This document shows positions 9,020 to 18,187 of a stretch of 64,000 bases of DNA, in pieces. Location: positions 2,480,001-2,544,000 of the forward strand of contig NZ_JPUX01000001.1 of NCBI RefSeq assembly GCF_000738675.1. Reading direction: 5' to 3'. The notes under the pieces were generated by a model. The model saw only the letters and a program-made list of their open reading frames with translations. It was not told the origin of the DNA and made no database searches. The number at the start of each line of letters is the position of its first letter. Positions within the stretch are counted from its first letter, which is position 1. The stretch comes from Serratia nematodiphila DZ0503SBS1 (GTDB taxonomy: Bacteria > Pseudomonadota > Gammaproteobacteria > Enterobacterales > Enterobacteriaceae). The position numbers were made by a program, and so were the translations under genes.

Positions 9020-10132
9020 ATGAGTTCAACCGCCATTTCTCGGCTTATTCACCCCTTTGTCAAAGATCGCTTCTTGCATGCATTGCTGCTGGCCGGCGTG
9101 GCGATGTTCGCTTTTCATCCGCAACCGCTGTCGGCGCTGGGTGGTTTCATCGACGGCCGTACCCTCATCACCCTGTTGGGGCTGATGCTGCTGACCAAAG
9201 GGGTGGAGGTCAGCGGCTACTTCGATTTTGTCGGCCGCAAGATTATCAACCGCTTGCACAGCGAACGGCGGCTGGCGCTGTTCCTGGTGTTCTCCGCCGC
9301 GCTGTTGTCGTCATTTCTGACTAACGACGTAGCGCTGTTTATCGTCATACCGCTCACCATCACGCTGAAAAAGCTGTCGGCGCTGCCGGTTGGCCGCCTG
9401 ATCATCTTCCAGGCGCTGGCGGTGAACGCCGGTTCGCTGCTGACGCCGATCGGCAACCCGCAAAATATCCTGCTGTGGAGCCGCTCCGGCCTCTCTTTCC
9501 TCGGTTTCATCGGCCAGATGGCGCCGTTTGGCGCCGCAATGATGTTGAGCCTGCTGGCGCTGACCTGGTTCAGCTTCCCGGCGCGCGACATCGTGAAAAC
9601 GCCGAATACCGAGGGCTATCCCTACCAGCGGCCGCTGTTGCTGAGCTGTGTAGGGCTGTATGCGGTTTTCCTGCTGTGTCTCGATTTCGATCTGCCGTTG
9701 TATGGGCTGCTGGCGGTGTTCGCCGGTTTCTTGCTGCTGGCGCGCCGAGTACTGTTGCAGATCGACTGGAGCCTGATTTTCGTGTTCGCCGCCATGTTCA
9801 TCGATGTCGGCCTGTTTACCCGCCTGCCGCCGCTTCAGCCGGCGTTCGCCGCCATCGCCGGGCTGAGCGAGGGGAGCGTGTATGCGTTGGGCGTCGGGCT
9901 GTCGCAGATCGTCAGCAACGTGCCGGCCACCATACTGTTGCTCAACTATGTGCCCTCCAGCGCTCAGCTGGCCTATGCGGTCAACGCCGGCGGCTTCGGG
10001 TTGGCGATCGGATCGCTCGCCAACCTGATTGCGTTGCGCATGGCGGGGGAGCGCAAGATCTGGTTGCGCTTCCACTATTATTCGCTGCCGCTGTTGGCAT
10101 GGGCCGCGTTGCTCGGCTGGGTGATGAGCTAA
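9020..10132 (+). CDS. ybiR: YbiR-type anion permease
   Basis: A 370-residue inner membrane protein of the ArsB/SLC13 ion transporter superfamily, closest by eye to E. coli YbiR (372 residues): LITLLGLMLLTKGVEVSGYFDFVGRK near residue 50, FLTNDVALFIVIPLT, and NAGSLLTPIGNPQNILLW. About ten hydrophobic segments are visible. The substrate is unknown. It is divergent from apbE, and its TAA stop overlaps the TAG of convergent pepT by 3 bases. In E. coli ybiR lies far from this locus, so its position here is part of accessory block 1. Confidence 0.85.
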   Translation: MSSTAISRLIHPFVKDRFLHALLLAGVAMFAFHPQPLSALGGFIDGRTLITLLGLMLLTKGVEVSGYFDFVGRKIINRLHSERRLALFLVFSAALLSSFLTNDVALFIVIPLTITLKKLSALPVGRLIIFQALAVNAGSLLTPIGNPQNILLWSRSGLSFLGFIGQMAPFGAAMMLSLLALTWFSFPARDIVKTPNTEGYPYQRPLLLSCVGLYAVFLLCLDFDLPLYGLLAVFAGFLLLARRVLLQIDWSLIFVFAAMFIDVGLFTRLPPLQPAFAAIAGLSEGSVYALGVGLSQIVSNVPATILLLNYVPSSAQLAYAVNAGGFGLAIGSLANLIALRMAGERKIWLRFHYYSLPLLAWAALLGWVMS

Positions 10133-11376
10133 GCCGGTTGGCCGCTTTGCCGCGCGGCCAGCAGGCAAATGCTGCGGGTCACCTGATAGGATTTCACGAA
10201 GGCGCTGACGGGTAAAAACTCGAAGCGCGAGTGGAAGTTATGCGCGCCGGTGAAGTAATTGGGCGTCAGGATACCGCGGCTGGAAAGCGCCGCACCGTCG
10301 GTGCCGCCGCGCATCGGGATCACCTTCGGCGGGATGCCGTGGGCGGCGAGGGCGCCGAAGATCAGATCGATAGCGCGCCGGTCCTCGCCGATGGCGTTGC
10401 TGATGTTGCTGTAGATGTCGCTGACGCTGCAGCTGACGTTGGCGCGCGGATAGTTGGCCGCCACCTGGCGCACCGTCTCCTCAAGGCGGGCCTTGCGCGC
10501 CTCGAACGCCGCGCGATCGAAGTCGCGAATCGACACCTTCAGCGTCGCCTGATTGGCGTTGGCGGCCAGATCGGTGAACCAGAAATAACCCTCGCGCCCC
10601 TCGGTGTGCTCTGGGGTATCCTGCACGTCGAATCGATTGATGATGTCGTTGGCGATGCGTATCGGGTTGACTAATACGTTTTTCGCCGACATCGGGTGGG
10701 CGGTCACCCCCTCGATGCGGATCTCCGCCGCCGCCGCGTTGAAATTCTCGTACACCACTTCACCCAGTTCGCAGCAGTCGATGGTGTAGGCGAAATCGAC
10801 GGGGAAACGCTGCAGATCCAGCGCTTTGGCGCCGCGCAGGCCGATCTCTTCGTCCGGCACGAACGCCACCACGATATCGCCGTGGCGATCGGCTGCGGTC
10901 AGGTTGGCCAGCAGCGTCATCACCACGGTGACCGCCGCCTTATTGTCGGCGCCCAGCACGCTGGTGCCGTCGCTGAACAGGATCTCTTCGTTTCGGTAGG
11001 GCAGGATCTCCGGATGCTCGGCGGTACGCAGCCAGATGCCTTGCTCGGCGTTCAGGCATAAATCTTCGCCGGTGAAGCGCAGGCGCTGCGGGCGAATCTC
11101 GGGCGACAGGCCGACGTCCACGGTGTCGATATGCGTGATGAAGCCGATGCGCGGCGCGCCGGGTTGGGTGCCGGGCTTGCGGGCGGTCACGGTGGCGTGC
11201 TCGTCGATCTGCACGTCGGCCAGGCCGAGCCGGCGCAGCTCGTCGGCCAACAGTTGCGCCATCTCATGCTGCCCCGGCGTGCTGGGCAGGGTGGCTGCGG
11301 CGGCGTTGCTCTGGCTGGTCACCGCCAGATAGCGGAAGAAACGTTCGGTAAGCTGTTCGGCAATCGGGCTGGTCAT
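10129..11376 (-). CDS. pepT: peptidase T (tripeptide aminopeptidase)
   Basis: Cytoplasmic dizinc M20-family enzyme that removes the N-terminal residue from tripeptides. The 415-residue product (E. coli 408) carries the metal and catalytic motifs GFITHIDTVD, GADNKAAV, PDEEIGLRGA, DCCELGEVVYE and MRGGTDGAALS in order. I start at ATG 11376 (MTSPIAEQLTERFFRYL), preceded by a GGAGCTCC-type ribosome site. An ORF extension to 11562 has no family match. It ends tail-to-tail with ybiR, the stop codons overlapping. Confidence 0.94.
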   Translation of the reverse strand: MTSPIAEQLTERFFRYLAVTSQSNAAAATLPSTPGQHEMAQLLADELRRLGLADVQIDEHATVTARKPGTQPGAPRIGFITHIDTVDVGLSPEIRPQRLRFTGEDLCLNAEQGIWLRTAEHPEILPYRNEEILFSDGTSVLGADNKAAVTVVMTLLANLTAADRHGDIVVAFVPDEEIGLRGAKALDLQRFPVDFAYTIDCCELGEVVYENFNAAAAEIRIEGVTAHPMSAKNVLVNPIRIANDIINRFDVQDTPEHTEGREGYFWFTDLAANANQATLKVSIRDFDRAAFEARKARLEETVRQVAANYPRANVSCSVSDIYSNISNAIGEDRRAIDLIFGALAAHGIPPKVIPMRGGTDGAALSSRGILTPNYFTGAHNFHSRFEFLPVSAFVKSYQVTRSICLLAARQSGQPA

Positions 11377-11593
11377 CGGAGCTCCTCGCGGTTGGCAATC
11401 TACCGGTTTTAAAACGAAATCAGCCGTTTGTCCAACGGTGCAATGCGTAAACCGCCAGAATGCGAAGCATCGCGCAGAAACGAAAAATAGCGGTGCAACT
11501 AGGAAATAGTCGCAGGTTTCTGCGGCAAAATCGGTGTTAGCTGTGGGCCAGGAAGCGCCCACATAACACTTATCTGTCCCTCAAGGAGAATTC

Positions 11594-12490
11594 ATGCACA
11601 CCGGTCACGCTCTGCTTATCACCTTACTGTCCCTGGGCATCTCTCACAGCGCCTGGTCGTCTGCCGATACCGGGCACGCCAACAGCAACGCCAACAGCCG
11701 CGAAGTGGCCAGCGCGTTGGGCGGCCTGAAGAACAAAACCTACGAACTGGAGCAGGCGCCGAAGATCCGCGTCGCCAGCTTGAATATCGCCGCCGGCAAG
11801 GTCAGCAACATGACCGCCATCGCCAAGGCGATTCGCGCGATGAATGTCGACGTGGTGGCGCTGCAGGAGGTGGATAAACTCACCGCCCGCAGCGGGCGGG
11901 TCGATCAGGCGGCGGAACTGGCGAAACTGACCGGCATGCAGGCGGTGTTCGGCCGGGCGATCGATTTCGACGGCGGTGAATACGGCCTGGCGTTTCTCTC
12001 GAAGTATCCGCTGCACGACGCCGTGATCTATCCGCTGCCGTCCGGCCAGCGCGAACAACGCATCGCCTTCAGCGCCAAGGTTGACGTGCCGGAGTTCCCG
12101 ACGCCGATCACCTTGTTCAACACCCACCTCGATACCAAGGAAGATCCGACGATGCGCCTGGATCAGGTGCGGGAGCTGAACGATCGCACCATCGAAGTGC
12201 GCGGCATCAAGCTGCTGTTCGGCGATATGAACGATGTGCCGGGCAGCGTCACCTGGCTGGAGCTGAGCCGCTATTGGAACGATATCATGCCCAACGGGCA
12301 GGACGGCCGCAGCTGGCCGGCGGAAAACGCCGAGATCAAGGTGGATTACATCTTCACCGGCAACGCGCAGCGCTGGCATCTTGACAGCCTGACGGTGCCG
12401 AACGCCAGCGGCGACTGGAACGGCGTGCATTGGCCGGCGGTGAGCGACCACCTGCCGCTGGTGGCGGAGATGCGCCTGACCGAACAATAA
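11594..12490 (+). CDS. secreted endonuclease/exonuclease/phosphatase family protein
   Basis: A 298-residue protein of the EEP (DNase I-like) fold, whose members hydrolyse phosphodiesters or phosphomonoesters. A Sec signal peptide (about residues 1-23) predicts export. Fold motifs are visible: IRVASLNIAAG (first Asn), VVALQEVDKL (metal Glu), the NTHLDT strand, GDMNDVPGS and the C-terminal SDHLPLVAEM (catalytic Asp-His). The start has a good AAGGAG ribosome site. Whether it acts on nucleic acid, lipid or inositol phosphate cannot be decided from sequence. Confidence 0.85.
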   Translation: MHTGHALLITLLSLGISHSAWSSADTGHANSNANSREVASALGGLKNKTYELEQAPKIRVASLNIAAGKVSNMTAIAKAIRAMNVDVVALQEVDKLTARSGRVDQAAELAKLTGMQAVFGRAIDFDGGEYGLAFLSKYPLHDAVIYPLPSGQREQRIAFSAKVDVPEFPTPITLFNTHLDTKEDPTMRLDQVRELNDRTIEVRGIKLLFGDMNDVPGSVTWLELSRYWNDIMPNGQDGRSWPAENAEIKVDYIFTGNAQRWHLDSLTVPNASGDWNGVHWPAVSDHLPLVAEMRLTEQ

Positions 12491-12517
12491 GCCGATCGGC
12501 GTCCCATTGGGGCCAGG

Positions 12518-13951
12518 CTAAGCCACGGTGATCCGCGCCAGCCGCTCGACGGCGCAGCGGATCTCGCCCGGCGTCAGGGCCGAAAAGCCCAGCAGCCACC
12601 CGTCGCGCTGCGCCTGAACCGTTTGGTATTGCGCTGTTAACCCGGGCGTAAGGATGCCGAGCCGCCGCGCCTGCCGGCTTAGCGCCGCCTCCTGGCCGGG
12701 CGGCAGCCAGACGCTGAGCTGCAGGCCGCCGGCGGCGGGAGCGGGGGTGGCGAAGTGGTCGAGTTTTTCGCGTACTGCCGCCAGCAACACATCGCGCCGG
12801 CTATGGTAGAGTTGGCGCATGTAGCGGATATGCGCGGCGAAGTGCCCCTGGCGGATGAATTCGGCGGTGACCGCCTGCATCAGCTGCGCGCTGTGGCCGT
12901 CATACACCGTGCGTGCGGTGACGAACGCTTCAACCAGCGTGGGCGGTACGATCAGGTATGCCAACCGCAGCGAAGGGAACAGCGATTTGGAGAAGGTGCC
13001 GAGGTACAGCACCCGGCCACGGCGATCCAGACCCTGCATCGCCGGTATCGGCAGGCCGTCGTAATGAAACTCGCTGTCGTAATCGTCCTCAATGATCCAG
13101 GCCTGCTGCTTTTCCGCCAGCGTCAGCAGTGCCAAGCGGTGCGCCAGGCTGAGCGCTGCGCCGGTTGGGTATTGGTGCGAGGGCGTCAAATAAATCAAAC
13201 GCGGCTCGGGCAAGGAGGGCTCAGCGCGCAGGCCGTCGCCGTCTACCGCCACCGGCGTCAGGGCGGCGCCGGCGCTGATAAAGGCGTTTCTCGCCCCGGC
13301 GTAACCCGGTTCTTCCATCCAGACGCTGTCGCCGCTGTCCAGCAGCAACGTGGCGATCAGCTGCAGCGCCTGCTGTGAACTGGTCAGCACGATAACCTGG
13401 TTTGCATCGCAGATTACGCCGCGCGTTTGGTTGACGTGGGCGGCAATCGCTTCACGCAGCGGCAAATAGCCCTGCGGGTCGCCGTAGCGCAGCAGGCTTT
13501 CTCCCTGTAGCCGCAGGCGCTGTGCGGTCAGTTGCTTCCACAAGGCTAGCGGAAACGCGCGCAGATCCGGCGAGCCGGCGGCAAACGCCTGTGGCTGCTG
13601 CGGATCGCGGCAGCCGCCGGTTTGCACGATCTGTTGGCCGCGTTGCGAAAGGCGCGGCATGGCGGTGCGAGGCGGCGGCGGCGGCGATTTGGCGATGCGG
13701 ATAGCCACAAATGTGCCCTGGCCGACGCGGCGCTGCAAATACCCCTCCGCCTCCAACTGGCCGTACGCTGCTTCGACGGTCACCCTTGAGAGTTTCAGAT
13801 CCCCAGCCAGCACTCGGCTGGAGGGCAGGCGTTGCCCAATGTTCAATGCGCCGTGGTGGATGGCCTGCCGCAATGCCGCACAAAGACGTTCGCGCAGCGT
13901 GCCGACGGCCTGGGGCGATTGCTGAAACAGCGTGATCAGCGTGTGCCGCAT
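12518..13951 (-). CDS. MocR-type transcriptional regulator (GntR HTH plus PLP aminotransferase fold)
   Basis: A 477-residue MocR/GabR-class protein: N-terminal GntR winged helix (GTLRERLCAALRQAI, LPSSRVLAGDLKLSRVTVEAAY, LEAEGYL) and a C-terminal fold-type I aminotransferase domain retaining the PLP lysine in GTFSKSLFPSLR. Such regulators sense PLP-linked amines. I start at ATG 13951; the ORF could be extended to 13990 or 14017, but that would place the inverted repeat at 13956-13996, a likely operator, inside the coding region. It is divergent from the rhodanese gene at 14045, its probable target. Confidence 0.85.
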   Translation of the reverse strand: MRHTLITLFQQSPQAVGTLRERLCAALRQAIHHGALNIGQRLPSSRVLAGDLKLSRVTVEAAYGQLEAEGYLQRRVGQGTFVAIRIAKSPPPPPRTAMPRLSQRGQQIVQTGGCRDPQQPQAFAAGSPDLRAFPLALWKQLTAQRLRLQGESLLRYGDPQGYLPLREAIAAHVNQTRGVICDANQVIVLTSSQQALQLIATLLLDSGDSVWMEEPGYAGARNAFISAGAALTPVAVDGDGLRAEPSLPEPRLIYLTPSHQYPTGAALSLAHRLALLTLAEKQQAWIIEDDYDSEFHYDGLPIPAMQGLDRRGRVLYLGTFSKSLFPSLRLAYLIVPPTLVEAFVTARTVYDGHSAQLMQAVTAEFIRQGHFAAHIRYMRQLYHSRRDVLLAAVREKLDHFATPAPAAGGLQLSVWLPPGQEAALSRQARRLGILTPGLTAQYQTVQAQRDGWLLGFSALTPGEIRCAVERLARITVA

Positions 13952-13955
13952 AATG

Positions 13956-13996
13956 GGTCTTATCATCTGTGGATAATGGGTATCAATCATAAGACC
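13956..13996. promoter_or_regulatory. inverted repeat between MocR regulator and rhodanese gene
   Basis: Perfect 8-bp arms, GGTCTTAT at 13956-13963 and ATAAGACC at 13989-13996, separated by 25 bp. They sit in the shared promoter region of the divergent genes, where MocR regulators usually bind. A TCATCTGT word also occurs twice nearby (13963 and 14013 areas). Confidence 0.5.
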
Positions 13997-14044
13997 AAAA
14001 TGGGGCACTATTGTCATCTGTCTTGATGCACGGGAGTAAGTGAT

Positions 14045-14500
14045 ATGTCGAAAGAATCATTGGTGCTGGTTTTTCCGCCGGCGGCGCCGGAAGAAAGCCT
14101 GGCCTATCTGGCGGCTAAACTGAGCCGCTATGCGGATGCCTGGGATGTGGCGGAAGATCTGCGCAATGGCGTGGACGGGATGGTGGTGATCGACACCCGC
14201 GCGGAGGCGCTGTACGCCGCCGGGCATATCCCCGGTGCGCTCAGTTTGCCGCATCGCCTGATGGATGAAGCCGGCACGGCGCAGCTGGATCGCCGGAAAG
14301 TGTATGTGACCTACTGCGACGGCATTGGCTGCAACGGATCCACCAAAGGCGCTTACAAGCTGGCGAAACTGGGATTCAGGGTGAAGGAGCTGATCGGCGG
14401 GCTGGACTTCTGGCTGCGCGATGGCCATCCATTGGCCATCGGAGAACAGCCGGGATCGTTGCGCGATCGGGCGGCTGCTGAGGACTGCGGCTGCGCCTGA
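14045..14500 (+). CDS. rhodanese-like domain protein
   Basis: A 151-residue single-domain rhodanese (sulfurtransferase fold). The CH2A-like segment VVIDTRAEALYAAGHIPGA and the active loop are clear: Cys91 follows VYVTY, and a second Cys96 lies within the loop CDGIGCNGS. There is no signal peptide, so it is cytoplasmic. The unusual two-Cys loop and the Cys-Gly-Cys near the C-terminus suggest redox-linked or persulfide chemistry, but that is inference. It is divergent from a MocR regulator. Confidence 0.85.
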   Translation: MSKESLVLVFPPAAPEESLAYLAAKLSRYADAWDVAEDLRNGVDGMVVIDTRAEALYAAGHIPGALSLPHRLMDEAGTAQLDRRKVYVTYCDGIGCNGSTKGAYKLAKLGFRVKELIGGLDFWLRDGHPLAIGEQPGSLRDRAAAEDCGCA

Positions 14501-14504
14501 GGCG

Positions 14505-15533
14505 TTAAAACACCAGCGCCAGCACGGCCGCCAACGCCAACAGCAGCAGGATCAGCGCCACGGCCGGCTTGCTCAGTGCTTTTTGCAGCGGCAGAGGCAA
14601 GGCGGCGATCAGCGGGTTGAGCAGCGGCTGCGGTTCGACAGGGTGGCTGGCGATCGGCTGCGCCTGGCCGGCTTTATCCAGACGGCGGGCAAACAGCTGA
14701 TGAATGGCGTCGCTCATTTGCGGATGCGTCAGCGGCGCATTGGCGCCGCAGTTGAAGCGCGCCTGGCAATAGTCGTTCATCTGCTGCAGTTCTCGCTCGT
14801 CCGCCGGCTGCTTGAGCGCCGCCAGCAGGTTGTTCAGCGTCGGCGCGTTCTGCGGGCTGAGCGCCACCTTCACCTGTAAAAACTGGTTCAGCAGCTGGAA
14901 GTGGCGCGCCGGCAGCGGATCGTTGGTTTTCACGCCCGCCAGATCGAACAGCGTTTGCCAGATTTTAGCCGGCGCTTCGCCGGTGGCGGCGCTGAGTTTG
15001 GTGATCTGCTGCTGCAGGCTTTGATGCTCTGCGGGCAGCAGCGGGCGATCGCTGGTGGCGGTTTGCTGTGGCTGGGGAATGGTCAGGCCGCCGGTTTGCA
15101 ACAGATTAAGTACCTGTTGCAATTGCGGTGGGCTCAGTTGGCTCAACACCGTATGGCCGAACTGCTGACGAATAAAGTCGCTGACCGCCTGGCGGTTATT
15201 GCCCTGCGGCAGCAATTCGGCCAACTGTTGCAGCAGTTGACGCCCGGCATGGTTTTGCTGCGCCTGCGTCAGGCGCGTTTGCAGCAGCTGTTCCGCCGGT
15301 TGAAAATGGCGCGCCAGCAGTTCGCCGCCTTTGTCGGCGCCGAGATCGTGACGCAGAGACGCCCAGATCTCCGCCGATTTGACCGGGCTGAGCGTCATGA
15401 TTTTCACGATCAGTTTTTCCAGCGTCGTGCGCTGCGCCGGAGAGAGGGGTTGATCGTCAGTGGCCGCCGTTTTGCCCGGGGAGGGGGGGCGTTCGCCGGC
15501 GATTGGGGTGCCCGGCCCACTCAAAGGTTGCAT
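14505..15533 (-). CDS. flk: flagella biosynthesis regulatory protein Flk
   Basis: Tail-anchored inner membrane protein that, in Salmonella and E. coli, affects the coupling of flagellar gene expression to P- and L-ring assembly. The 342-residue product (E. coli 331) begins MQPLSGPGTPIAGE, has NNRQAVSDFIRQQFG and the IPQPQQTATSDRPLLPAEH block in the middle, and ends in a single hydrophobic helix (LSKPAVALILLLLALAA). ATG 15533 follows AAGGA; a longer ORF start at 15620 has no family support. In E. coli flk adjoins both fabB and pdxB; here accessory blocks lie on both sides. Confidence 0.9.
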   Translation of the reverse strand: MQPLSGPGTPIAGERPPSPGKTAATDDQPLSPAQRTTLEKLIVKIMTLSPVKSAEIWASLRHDLGADKGGELLARHFQPAEQLLQTRLTQAQQNHAGRQLLQQLAELLPQGNNRQAVSDFIRQQFGHTVLSQLSPPQLQQVLNLLQTGGLTIPQPQQTATSDRPLLPAEHQSLQQQITKLSAATGEAPAKIWQTLFDLAGVKTNDPLPARHFQLLNQFLQVKVALSPQNAPTLNNLLAALKQPADERELQQMNDYCQARFNCGANAPLTHPQMSDAIHQLFARRLDKAGQAQPIASHPVEPQPLLNPLIAALPLPLQKALSKPAVALILLLLALAAVLALVF

Positions 15534-15738
15534 ATCACCAGTCCTTCGCTGTGTATCCCCGCAGAATGCCTGGAGGAGAGAATCGTCATCGTACCCGGCG
15601 AAAAGCGCAGGCTTACCCACTATGATACCTGTAAATCGCCGCCATCAATACCGCCGCTCAGACATTTCTTTACCGACAAAACGTTGCTAATCGCGCCCGC
15701 GCCGCTAAGATAACCCCAGATCTGAATATGAGGATGGC

Positions 15739-16101
15739 ATGGTTAAACGGCAGCGGATTGCAAAATGGTTTTTATGCCTGGCTTGCCTGGTGGTGCTGAC
15801 GTGCATGACCCAGCGCATGGCGGGCCTGCATGCGCTGCAGCAAACGCTGGGGATCCCGGCCGCCACCGCCGTTCAATCCGGCGATGAAGCCGCCGAAGCG
15901 CCGCCGACGCCCTGTGAGCTGAGCGCCAAGTCATTGCTGGCCGCGCCGCCGGTGATGTTCGAAGCCATGCTGTTCGGGCTGGGTCTGCTGCTGGCGCTGT
16001 TGGCGCCGACCATTGCCGCGCGTCTGCGCATTCCTCCTCCTCGCGCCATTTCTCCGCCCACCCTCAGGGTGCACCTTCGATTATGCGTCTTCCGTGAATG
16101 A
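15739..16101 (+). CDS. scsA: suppressor of copper sensitivity ScsA
   Basis: A 120-residue membrane-anchored protein that opens the scs locus. Hydrophobic segments lie at about residues 10-25 and 70-92, with one Cys between them (TPCELS) and one near the C-terminus (LRLCVFRE). The sequence RMAGLHALQQTL and the CELS and CVFRE motifs agree with my memory of Salmonella ScsA. Its biochemical role is not well known. It lies 49 bp before scsB, a gap that could hold a separate promoter. Confidence 0.8.
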   Translation: MVKRQRIAKWFLCLACLVVLTCMTQRMAGLHALQQTLGIPAATAVQSGDEAAEAPPTPCELSAKSLLAAPPVMFEAMLFGLGLLLALLAPTIAARLRIPPPRAISPPTLRVHLRLCVFRE

Positions 16102-16133
16102 ATTAATCGCCCGTTTTTCGTGGTGAATTAATC
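16099..16133 (+). repeat. paired TGAATTAATC motifs between scsA and scsB
   Basis: TGAATTAATC occurs at 16099-16108 (overlapping the scsA stop) and 16124-16133, 25 bp apart, just before the scsB ribosome site. The same word recurs upstream of the PTS operon (48814) and ackA (56449). Confidence 0.5.
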
Positions 16134-16150
16134 ATTTATGGAGAATTAAC

Positions 16151-18187
16151 ATGTTGAAAATCATCAGGCTGGCCTGCGCTTGCCTGTTTATGCTGTTGCT
16201 GCCTGCCTTGCAGGCGGCGGACAGCGGCTGGCTGCAAAATCCGGCCAACGATCATGCCAAGGTGCGGCTGCGCGCCGACACGTCACAGCCGGGGGAGACC
16301 CGCCTGCTGCTGTCGGTCGAGCTGCAAAAAGGCTGGAAAACCTATTGGCGCTCTCCGGGCGAAGGCGGCATCGCGCCGGCTATCGTCTGGCAAGGCAACC
16401 CACCGCCGGCGACCTGGCACTGGCCGACGCCGCAGCGTTTCGAGGTGGCCGGCATTTCCACCCAGGGCTATCACGATCGGGTCACGTTGCCGATCGTGAT
16501 GTCAGGTCAGGTATCCGGCCCGCTGGCGGGTACGCTGACGCTGTCTACCTGCAGCAACGTTTGCATTCTGACCGACTACCCGTTCAGTCTGGATCTGACG
16601 ACGCCGAACGATCCGCAGTTTAATCACGATTTCGCGCAGGCGATGGGGCAGGTGCCGATCGCCGCCGGGTTGGCGGAAAGCGTCAAGGCCGGGTATCGCA
16701 GCGGCGAGCTGCAGATTTCCGCCGAACGCGCCGCCGGCTGGCAACAGCCTGCGCTGTTCTTCGATACGCTGGCGGATGCCGATCTCGGCAAGCCGCAGGT
16801 TGAAACCGACGGCGATCAGCTGTTGGCGCGAGTCCCGGTCAGCGATGGCTGGGGCGATGCGGCGCCGGATCTGCGCGGTAAAACGCTGACGCTGGTGATC
16901 GACGACGGCGGCATGGCGCAGCAGATTACACTGCCGATTGGCGATCCGTTGGCCGCGCCCGCCGGTGCGGCGTTCCCGTTGTGGCAGGCGGTATTGATGG
17001 CGCTGGCGGGTGGGGTGATCCTCAACCTGATGCCGTGCGTGCTGCCGGTGCTGGGCATCAAGCTCGGCTCCATCCTGCAGGTGGAGCGGCGCGATCGGCG
17101 CAGCGTGCGTCTGCAGTTCCTGGCGTCGTCGCTGGGCATCGTCGCCTCGTTTATGGCGCTGGCCCTGCTGATGACGCTGCTGCGGCTCGGCAACCACGCG
17201 CTCGGCTGGGGCATTCAGTTCCAGAACCCGTGGTTTATCGGCTTTATGGTGCTGGTGACGCTGCTGTTCAGCGCCAACCTGTTCGGCCTGTTCCATTTGC
17301 GTCTCTCGTCCGATCTGAATACCTCGCTGGCGACCCATAACGGGCGTGGTCTGAGCGGCCATTTCTGGCAGGGCGCGTTCGCCACGCTGCTGGCGACGCC
17401 GTGCTCGGCGCCGTTTCTCGGCACGGCGGTGGCCTTCGCGCTGGCGGCGTCGCTGCCGGTGCTGTGGGGCATGTTCATCGCGCTTGGCATCGGCATGAGC
17501 CTGCCGTGGCTGCTGATCGCCGCCTGGCCATCGCTGGCGCTGCGTTTGCCGCGCCCCGGCCGTTGGATGAATACCGTCAAGCTGGCGATGGGGCTGCTGA
17601 TGCTGGCGTCGTCGCTGTGGCTGCTGAGCCTGCTGAGCAACCATATCGGCGTGCAGGCCACGCTGTGGCTGGGGGCGTTGGCGCTGCTGACGTTGCTGCT
17701 GGCGGTGTGGCGCCAACAGGGGGCACGCTTGGCGGCCAAGCTGGCGGCAGGCACTGTGGTGCTGGCGGGCGTGGTTCTGCTGGCCGGATCGCTGACCGCC
17801 GGCCTGTGGCGCCAACCGTTGCAGGATCGGGTGCAGTGGCAACCGCTGAGCGAGCAAGCGATCGCCGAGGCGCTGGCGCAGCATAAGCGGGTGTTCGTCG
17901 ACGTGACAGCCGACTGGTGCGTGACCTGTAAAGCCAACAAGTTCAATGTGCTGCTGCGTGATGACGTACAGCGCGCGCTGAGCGCCGACGATGTGGTCGC
18001 GCTGCGCGGCGACTGGAGCCGTCCGTCGGCCGACATCAGCGCCTTCCTGCAAAGGCGCGGCAGCGTCGCCGTGCCTTTCAACCAAGTCTATGGCCCCGGC
18101 AGCCCGGACGGCGAGGTGTTATCCCCGCTGTTGACCCGTGACGCCGTTCTGCAAACGCTTTCCCATGCCAAAGGAACCGAACAATGA
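16151..18187 (+). CDS. scsB: ScsB, DsbD-like transmembrane thiol reductase
   Basis: Passes electrons from cytoplasmic thioredoxin across the inner membrane to periplasmic partners, chiefly ScsC. The 678-residue protein has a signal peptide (about 1-22), a periplasmic N-terminal domain with a Cys pair (STCSNVCILTDYP), a DsbD-type transmembrane domain with its two redox cysteines (LMPCVLPVLG and ATPCSAPFLG), and a C-terminal periplasmic thioredoxin domain with CVTC (Cys590 and Cys593). The 4-base ATGA overlap with scsC indicates translational coupling. Confidence 0.93.
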   Translation: MLKIIRLACACLFMLLLPALQAADSGWLQNPANDHAKVRLRADTSQPGETRLLLSVELQKGWKTYWRSPGEGGIAPAIVWQGNPPPATWHWPTPQRFEVAGISTQGYHDRVTLPIVMSGQVSGPLAGTLTLSTCSNVCILTDYPFSLDLTTPNDPQFNHDFAQAMGQVPIAAGLAESVKAGYRSGELQISAERAAGWQQPALFFDTLADADLGKPQVETDGDQLLARVPVSDGWGDAAPDLRGKTLTLVIDDGGMAQQITLPIGDPLAAPAGAAFPLWQAVLMALAGGVILNLMPCVLPVLGIKLGSILQVERRDRRSVRLQFLASSLGIVASFMALALLMTLLRLGNHALGWGIQFQNPWFIGFMVLVTLLFSANLFGLFHLRLSSDLNTSLATHNGRGLSGHFWQGAFATLLATPCSAPFLGTAVAFALAASLPVLWGMFIALGIGMSLPWLLIAAWPSLALRLPRPGRWMNTVKLAMGLLMLASSLWLLSLLSNHIGVQATLWLGALALLTLLLAVWRQQGARLAAKLAAGTVVLAGVVLLAGSLTAGLWRQPLQDRVQWQPLSEQAIAEALAQHKRVFVDVTADWCVTCKANKFNVLLRDDVQRALSADDVVALRGDWSRPSADISAFLQRRGSVAVPFNQVYGPGSPDGEVLSPLLTRDAVLQTLSHAKGTEQ

